The position numbers and the translations under genes are program-made. This document shows positions 58,601 to 64,000 of a stretch of DNA of 64,000 nucleotides, one piece after another. The notes below the pieces were generated by a model that saw only the letters and a list, made by a program, of their open reading frames with translations, made no database searches and was not told where the DNA came from. Source of the DNA: Sulfurospirillum oryzae (GTDB lineage Bacteria > Campylobacterota > Campylobacteria > Campylobacterales > Sulfurospirillaceae); NCBI RefSeq assembly GCF_025770725.1, contig NZ_JANZKZ010000004.1, positions 124,001 through 188,000 of the forward strand, written 5' to 3'. How positions within the stretch are numbered: position 1 is the first letter of the stretch; each line of letters begins with the position of its first letter.

Positions 58601-61600
58601 TTAGTCTGCCTTTTTGTGTGAAATTTCTTGAAGAAGCGGTTCTATAAGGCTTATGGCGTAGTCAAACTCAAATGCTTTTATCTGCTCAAAAGCTTCCAAT
58701 AATCGCCCATCCGTCGCTTGTATCAGGATCATAGCATCATCAAGTGCGGTCGCATCAGAACTTTTGAGTTTTATGATAAGGTTTTGTAGCGTTTCAAGGT
58801 CTATGTTTGAGGCTGTGGTAAAAGGCTCGGGTTGTGCCGAAAGCGCTTGAATAATAGCACTTAAAGAGCGAATTTTTATGTCAATAGCTTCAAGCAATGG
58901 AGCATCATTGGCAATAGGATGAACCAAAAGTTCGGCTTGCCCCGCTAATGAAGAGAGCTCTTCCATTCCAAGGGTTCCCGCAATTCCTTTTAAGGTATGA
59001 CACAGTCGTTTTGCCCCTTGTAAATCATTTTCAACGACAAGGTTTCGATACTTTTGTATAAAATGTACTTGATCTTTCGCAAAGGCTTTGAGTAATTGGC
59101 GATAGAGTTTTACATTGCCTCCCAGTCGTGCAATGGCATTGAGACTATTAATGCCCTCAAGCGCAAAAGTCTCAGAGGAAGGTGCGATCACAGATACTGT
59201 TTTATGGCAAAAATGTGCAATCTCATGAAGGAGTTTTTGTGCATCCACAGGCTTAGGAATATACCCATCCATTCCAGCAGCATAACATTTCTCTTCATCG
59301 CCTTTCATAACATTAGCCGTCATTGCAACGATTGGAAGTGTTAAATTGAGCTCTTCTCTTATTTTGTGGGTCGCTTCAAAACCATCTAAAATAGGCATTT
59401 GGCAATCCATCAAAATCAGATCAGGCAAAGGGTTTTGTTTAAGCCAATCAAGCGCTTCTTGCCCATTATTGGTAACCAAAACATGAATGCCAGCTTTGTT
59501 TAGAATTTCACAGGCTACTTCTTGATTGCTTTCATTATCTTCTACGAGCAGAACGGTAATGCCTTCAAGTGATTGAATCATTTGAGTGTCATGCGCATGA
59601 TGCAAAGGATCGACCAAGCGTGTGTGCCCATACAGACCAATCAATGTATCAAAAAGCGTTGAGGCGGTGATAGGTTTAACCAATATGGCATAAGGTTGGT
59701 TGAGCCCAATTTTGGCAGTCAACTCCTCTTTATCATAAGCGGTCACCATCATAATCGAGGCAATTTGATGTTCAAAACGTTGCTCAATCAGTTGGAAGAG
59801 AGTGATGCCATCCATCCCTTCCATTTTCCAGTCAATAATGGCAACGTCGGCTTGAAACCCCTTGTTTAAGAGTTCTAGTGCGTCTTTAGCGCTTTTACAT
59901 GTAACGCATCCAACCCCAAAATGAGAGAGGATTTCGGAGAAAATTTCGAGTGCTGTTTCGTTGTCATCGACAACTAAAACTTTGAGGGCACGTGTTAACA
60001 ATGTCTTGACGGGTGCTGTATAGGTGGTGTCAATATGCAAAGGAATTTCAAACCAAAAGGTACTGCCTTCGCCATACGTACTTTTACATTGGAGGTCGCC
60101 TCCCATCATCATGACTAACCCTTGTGCAATGGTAAGACCTAAGCCCGTACCTCCATAATTGCGGGTGGTTGACATATCGGCTTGTGAGAAAGCATTAAAA
60201 AGGTACGCTTGCTGTTCTTCTGTAATACCAATGCCCGTATCTTTGATTTCAAAGCGAATTTTTTGAATGCCGTTATGCTCATCTAGCGCTTTAAGACGTA
60301 TGAGCACTTCCCCTTTTGTAGTGAATTTGACGGCATTGGCTAGAAGATTGAGTAGAACTTGCTTGAGACGCAATGGATCGCCATTATAACGATGGGCTGT
60401 CACATTGCCAATATCAATCAGTAGTTCCAACCCTTTTTGTTGTGCGCGCATACTGATAAGATCGGTTGCCGAAACAATGAGCTCTTCGAGTTGAAAGGGA
60501 ATGGATTCGAGTTGAATTTTATTGGCTTCAATTTTCGAAAAATCCAAAATATCGTTGATGATGTCTAAAAGATGGTGCGCTGCCTCAGCGACTTTGGTAA
60601 GGTAATGGCGCTCTTTTTCGGGCAATTCCTTACGTAAAATAAGTTCGGTCATTCCGATAATCGTGTTCATAGGTGTGCGAATTTCATGGCTCATATTGGC
60701 AAGAAATTGGCTTTTGGCTTGGTGTGCATAGGCTGTTTTTGTCATGGCAATTTTGAGCTCTTCCGCCGTTTTTTGTAGTTGCTTATTGGTAAGTATGACT
60801 TCAGCTTCTGCGAGTTTTCGTTTTTTTATTTCTCGTTTTAGTGTCATAAGCCACAAGCTAAACCCAAGCACAATTAAAAACCCAATCCCAACAATCTTCA
60901 TGATTAAGGTGTAGTCTATCTTTTCTTGGATTTCAACTTTGATATATTTTTTATATAACGCGTCTTTTTCTTCTTCACTGATTGTATCGATGCCTTGATT
61001 GATTTTTGACAACAGTGAGGCATCTTTGAGTGCCATAACAAGTTCCAATTGATCTTTTAAGATACCGACTATCTTGATGTTTGAAAGCCCACTATTTTGC
61101 AGGGCATAGCCTATAATAGGCGCCATCTCCAAAAAAAGATCTGCCTTTTTATGCTCAATAGCAATCAGCCCCTCTTGCGTTGTTTGCACCACATAGGTTC
61201 TAATACTTGGATAGTAGCGTTGTAAATAGTGCTGTACGGATGAGTCTGCACCTACGGCAACGAGCAGGTCTTGTTGTTTCACTTCAGCAAGGTCGGTGAT
61301 GAGATTATTTGATTTAAGTCCTGCTAATACAAGGTTAAATTTTAAAAAGGGTCTGGTGGTTATCTCATGAGGGGAAACATCAAGAGAAATCAAGCCGGGA
61401 ATGATTTCAAAGGCACCAGCATCGTAATCTTGGATGACGGTACTCCAATTTTCACGAAAGCTATAGGTAAACTCAAGCCCCGTTTTGTTTTCTAAGAGAT
61501 GCAGATAATCTGCGATCATGCCACTGATATGCTGGTTTTGTATAAACACAAGAGGTTCCCATGAACTTTGGCTGTATAGGAGTGTTCGTTTGGGGGAAGA

Positions 61601-61693
61601 ATTTTCGTCTAAAGAGGAGGCAAGTCCAGAGATAGGGGAAAAAAGCAGTGTACACATTAACGTTAGAAAAAAAAGAACCCATCTTCTCATCAT
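58601..61693 (-). CDS. Hybrid sensor kinase: SBP_bac_3 sensor, HisKA, two receivers, HPt
   Basis: 1030 aa. A signal peptide, then a periplasmic substrate-binding domain of the amino-acid/organic-solute type (about residues 35-255, RTLLYSQSSWEPLVFIQNQHISGMIADYLHLLENKTGLEF). Next come a membrane helix, HisKA (FLANMSHEIRTPMNTIIGM), HATPase (NAVKFTTKGEV, DTGIGI, GGTGLGL), receiver 1 (KVLVVDDNET, IIDWKMEGMDG), receiver 2 (TVLLVEDNESN, LILMDCQMPILDG) and HPt (RLCHTLKGIAGTLGMEE). This His-Asp-His-Asp relay is BvgS/EvgS-like. Receiver 1 keeps its Asp. It should pass phosphate to the HD-GYP protein. Confidence 0.93.
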   Translation of the reverse strand: MMRRWVLFFLTLMCTLLFSPISGLASSLDENSSPKRTLLYSQSSWEPLVFIQNQHISGMIADYLHLLENKTGLEFTYSFRENWSTVIQDYDAGAFEIIPGLISLDVSPHEITTRPFLKFNLVLAGLKSNNLITDLAEVKQQDLLVAVGADSSVQHYLQRYYPSIRTYVVQTTQEGLIAIEHKKADLFLEMAPIIGYALQNSGLSNIKIVGILKDQLELVMALKDASLLSKINQGIDTISEEEKDALYKKYIKVEIQEKIDYTLIMKIVGIGFLIVLGFSLWLMTLKREIKKRKLAEAEVILTNKQLQKTAEELKIAMTKTAYAHQAKSQFLANMSHEIRTPMNTIIGMTELILRKELPEKERHYLTKVAEAAHHLLDIINDILDFSKIEANKIQLESIPFQLEELIVSATDLISMRAQQKGLELLIDIGNVTAHRYNGDPLRLKQVLLNLLANAVKFTTKGEVLIRLKALDEHNGIQKIRFEIKDTGIGITEEQQAYLFNAFSQADMSTTRNYGGTGLGLTIAQGLVMMMGGDLQCKSTYGEGSTFWFEIPLHIDTTYTAPVKTLLTRALKVLVVDDNETALEIFSEILSHFGVGCVTCKSAKDALELLNKGFQADVAIIDWKMEGMDGITLFQLIEQRFEHQIASIMMVTAYDKEELTAKIGLNQPYAILVKPITASTLFDTLIGLYGHTRLVDPLHHAHDTQMIQSLEGITVLLVEDNESNQEVACEILNKAGIHVLVTNNGQEALDWLKQNPLPDLILMDCQMPILDGFEATHKIREELNLTLPIVAMTANVMKGDEEKCYAAGMDGYIPKPVDAQKLLHEIAHFCHKTVSVIAPSSETFALEGINSLNAIARLGGNVKLYRQLLKAFAKDQVHFIQKYRNLVVENDLQGAKRLCHTLKGIAGTLGMEELSSLAGQAELLVHPIANDAPLLEAIDIKIRSLSAIIQALSAQPEPFTTASNIDLETLQNLIIKLKSSDATALDDAMILIQATDGRLLEAFEQIKAFEFDYAISLIEPLLQEISHKKAD

Positions 61694-61987
61694 TGGTAAA
61701 CCTTTTGAGTCACGCTAATGTTTAGTATAACGCGATATTCTTTAATCCTATTTGAATTAAGAGCCCCATAAATTAAATTAGTTTTTATAAAATTATTTAG
61801 AAACATAACTTAAAAAAATAGGCTTAATTTGAGTGCTTTTAAAGAGGTTGTGTAACAAAAAGTAGCATTAAACAGTATGCACAAAATAGCCAAAATACCA
61901 ATAAAACAACAAATGTCTTTTATATTGCTTAGGTGTTCCTAAAAGTGCTACGATATGTCTTATTACAGCTAAAGGAGAGTGAATAAA
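61694..61987. other. Divergent intergenic region before the DASS transporter
   Basis: 294 bp, very AT-rich, between the leftward kinase and rightward transporter genes. I find no open frame, RNA gene, long palindrome or TTACATGTAA here; AAAGGAGAG (61971-61979) is the transporter ribosome binding site. An operator for the response regulator encoded at 63460 is expected in this stretch but I cannot identify it. Confidence 0.5.
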
Positions 61988-63451
61988 ATGGAAAATGCTT
62001 CGAAATTTCGATGGATATCCTTGTTACCGATTTTCGTTACTCTTGGTATTGCTCTGTCTCCAACGCCTTCTGGACTTGAGCAACATGCTTGGTATTTTTT
62101 TGCTATTTTTGCAGGAACCATAGCGGCACTTGTTATGGAGTCCTTCACCTTTGCAGCGGTTGGTCTTATGGGTGCGACCATTGTTACCGTTTTTGCCCCG
62201 TGGGTACTTTTCAGTGCGAAAGAACTCGCCAACCCGAAATTCAAAGCGCCAGAGCAAGCGATTAAATGGATGCTGACGGGCTGGAGCAGTACAACAGTTT
62301 GGCTTGTGTTTGCAGCCTTCACCTTTGCGCTTGGCTATGAAAAATCAGGACTAGGGCGACGTATCGCTTTGGTGTTGGTTAAACTGATGGGGCGAAGAAC
62401 GCTTCTTCTTGGTTACGCAGTCATGCTCTCTGATGCCCTTATTGCACCGTTTACCTCTTCCAATACCGCACGAAGCGGAGGAATTATTTTCCCAATTGTG
62501 CGCAATTTACCACCTTTGTATGACTCAAAACCAAACGATCCATCATCGCGAAAAATAGGTGGGTATGTTATGTGGGTTGCTTTTGCAACAACAGCGGTTA
62601 CAAGCTCAATGTTTTTGACGGCTTTGGCTCCCAACTTGTTGTGTGTCGAGATTATCAAAAAAATTACGAAGGTTGAGATTTCGTGGACAGACTGGTTTTT
62701 TGCTGCCGCACCTTTTGGTATCGTGATGTTACTTTTACTTCCACTCTTGATTTATTGGGTCTATCCTCCAGAAATTAAAGAAGGTGATGCTGTGCCTCAA
62801 TGGGCGGCGAGTGAGTTGGAAAAAATGGGCAAGATTACACTGAATGAAATCATGCTTGGGCTCATTGTTTTTACAGCGATTTTGTTTTGGATATTTGGCG
62901 CAGCCATTATCAATGCAACCACAGTAGCTCTTGTTGCTATTACCTTTATGATCATCCTTAAAATTGTAAAATGGGACGACATTGCGGGCAATAAAACGGC
63001 TTGGAACACTATTATCTTACTCGCTTTTCTCGTTTCAATGGCAGAGGGTCTTTCACGCACGGGCTTTATTCATTGGTTTGACAATGGCGTAGCGTCTTAC
63101 ATGCAAGGATTTTCACCGATTGTTGCAATGTATGTTCTTGTAGCAATTTATTTCTTCTCACATTATATGTTTGCCAGTACAACACCGCATGCGACAGCAA
63201 TGATGCCGGTTATGCTTGCTGTTGGTATGAGTGTGCCTGGAATGCCAATCAAAGAATTTGCACTACTTCTTGCTATGACACACGGTATTATGGGTGTTAT
63301 TACGCCGTATGCCACAGGTCCAGCGCCTCTTTATTATGGTGCAGGTTATATTACAGGTAAAGATTTTTGGAAGCTTGGTTTTATCTTTGGAACTATATTT
63401 ATCGTTGCATTGTTAGGGCTCAGTGCTCCAGTTATGCTGGCAATGCGATAA
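61988..63451 (+). CDS. DASS-family anion transporter (CitT/2-oxoglutarate-malate type)
   Basis: 487 aa from ATG 61988; a GTG at 61979 would sit 1 bp from the GGAG. About 12 membrane helices. The family segments TAFTF-like VFAAFTFALGYEKSGLGRRIALVLVKLMG, APFTSSNTARSGGIIFPIVRNL and CitT-type FASTTPHATAMMPVMLAVG are plain (SSNTA and STTPHAT form the substrate/Na+ loops). It probably moves a dicarboxylate or tricarboxylate such as succinate, malate or citrate. A response regulator gene of the CitB/DcuR type lies 8 bp downstream on the opposite strand. Confidence 0.92.
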   Translation: MENASKFRWISLLPIFVTLGIALSPTPSGLEQHAWYFFAIFAGTIAALVMESFTFAAVGLMGATIVTVFAPWVLFSAKELANPKFKAPEQAIKWMLTGWSSTTVWLVFAAFTFALGYEKSGLGRRIALVLVKLMGRRTLLLGYAVMLSDALIAPFTSSNTARSGGIIFPIVRNLPPLYDSKPNDPSSRKIGGYVMWVAFATTAVTSSMFLTALAPNLLCVEIIKKITKVEISWTDWFFAAAPFGIVMLLLLPLLIYWVYPPEIKEGDAVPQWAASELEKMGKITLNEIMLGLIVFTAILFWIFGAAIINATTVALVAITFMIILKIVKWDDIAGNKTAWNTIILLAFLVSMAEGLSRTGFIHWFDNGVASYMQGFSPIVAMYVLVAIYFFSHYMFASTTPHATAMMPVMLAVGMSVPGMPIKEFALLLAMTHGIMGVITPYATGPAPLYYGAGYITGKDFWKLGFIFGTIFIVALLGLSAPVMLAMR

Positions 63452-63459
63452 ATAAATAT

Positions 63460-64000
63460 TTACTCCGTCGTCTTGAGCTTGTATTTACGCTCAGGGCGAC
63501 CTACTGAGCCATACAGTGAGTCTACTTCCACTTTGTGTTCTGAAACCAAATACTCCAAATATCTACGTGCAGTTGTACGGTTAATGCCTAGTGTTTCAGC
63601 GATTTCGCTTGCAGAAAAAAAAGATTCACTTTGATGTAAGGCACTTAAAATTTTCTCTAGCGTAATGCCATCAACGCCTTTTGGCAATCCTACATGTAAA
63701 GGTTTTTCCGAAGGTAGCGTTTTGTTAAACAAAGCATCGACTTTGCTCTGTGAAAGCTCCTCTTGGGAGATGACCTTCTCTTTGTAGTCATAAAATTTTT
63801 GCAAAGAGGATTGAAATCGGTAAAACATAATGGGCTTAATAAGATAGTCAAAAACGCCATACCGTAAAGACTTTTCTAATGATGCCATCTCTTTCGCGGC
63901 GGTAATGAGGATAACATCGGTGTGGAGAGCATTGCTTCGCATCCAGCTTAAAAAATCAATTCCATTACCATCGGGAAAATAGACATCTAAAAGAAGCAAA
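63460..64000 (-). CDS. CitB/DcuR-type response regulator, C-terminal part (cut by window edge)
   Basis: The frame is open to the right edge. It begins mid-receiver at the phospho-Asp strand (LLLDVYFPDGNGIDFLSWM), then VILITAAKE and DYLIKP. A linker follows, and the C-terminal winged HTH reads LEKILSALHQSESFFSASEIAETLGINRTTARRYLEYLVSEHKVEV...GSVGRPERKYKL, as in CitB/DcuR/DctR regulators of di- and tricarboxylate use. The start codon and first about 50 residues are outside. It faces the DASS transporter convergently, which fits that transporter as a target. Contains a near-match CTACATGTAA at 63690-63699. Confidence 0.9.
   Translation of the reverse strand, partial: LLLLDVYFPDGNGIDFLSWMRSNALHTDVILITAAKEMASLEKSLRYGVFDYLIKPIMFYRFQSSLQKFYDYKEKVISQEELSQSKVDALFNKTLPSEKPLHVGLPKGVDGITLEKILSALHQSESFFSASEIAETLGINRTTARRYLEYLVSEHKVEVDSLYGSVGRPERKYKLKTTE

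Noticed and set aside
1-64000. tRNA, rRNA, CRISPR arrays, prophage or integrative element
   Set aside because: No cloverleaf-like intergenic sequence, no regularly spaced repeats with unique spacers, no integrase, capsid or tail genes and no complete transposase were seen on either strand.

Overview
The window looks like chromosomal DNA of a free-living Campylobacterota (epsilonproteobacterium), most likely Sulfurospirillum or a close relative. This is inferred from gene content and not from a database search. The pointers are a fused ispDF gene in the order pgpA-sat-regulator-ispDF-mrp, a modA-TOBE-modB-modC order like that of Campylobacter, the futalosine menaquinone gene mqnE, a Pgp1/Csd4-type cell-shape carboxypeptidase, a SelW-type selenoprotein, and many c-di-GMP and redox-sensing proteins. 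I see no rRNA, tRNA, CRISPR array, prophage or complete insertion sequence.

Layout. 1-7.4 kb: a truncated AraC regulator, a Sel1-repeat protein, a P-type cation ATPase, a cytochrome c, a cupin, MscS, a DUF2798 protein, a MITE-like palindromic element and an RMD1/DUF155 protein. 7.5-12.8 kb: a tripartite efflux operon (TolC, MacA-like adaptor, MacB split into ATPase and permease), then proC. 12.8-19.7 kb: dacA and a large molybdate/tungstate locus (modE, modA, a TOBE protein, modB, modC, a second binding protein/permease pair, modD). 19.7-27.3 kb: yigZ, yceI, then pgpA, sat, a degenerate response regulator and ispDF facing mrp and dapD. 27.3-31.7 kb: a membrane diguanylate cyclase and an aldehyde:ferredoxin oxidoreductase cluster with a HesA-type E1 and two MoaD-like proteins. 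31.8-40 kb: a GH17-GT2 glucan synthase, ABC-F, a SUI1 factor, an AEC transporter, two RCK potassium proteins and selW. 40-50.4 kb: an EAL/HDOD protein, pgp1, HIT, a radical SAM protein, a haem-c diguanylate cyclase, glmS and glnD. 50.4-57.5 kb: trpB, a toxin-antitoxin-like pair, mqnE and purine uptake/salvage. 57.5-64 kb: an HD-GYP regulator, a large hybrid kinase, a DASS anion transporter and a truncated response regulator.

How it fits together. The Mod locus and the pterin-dependent AOR with its sulfur-carrier-like partners form a Mo/W theme: oxyanion uptake and sensing, then an enzyme that needs the metal. Four proteins carry GGDEF, EAL or HD-GYP domains, and one of the GGDEF proteins has a periplasmic haem-binding CxxCH motif.

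Most notable observations: (1) the exact 10-mer TTACATGTAA occurs about 29 times, mostly inside genes, against roughly 0.2 expected by chance; (2) a selenoprotein W gene is cut short by its in-frame TGA if read conventionally; (3) an AbiEii-like nucleotidyltransferase is paired with a small HTH protein behind a perfect consensus promoter whose spacer holds a palindromic operator; (4) a 166-bp terminal-inverted-repeat element supplies a stop codon to a neighbouring gene; (5) a ~105-bp multi-hairpin repeat is present twice with compensatory base changes.
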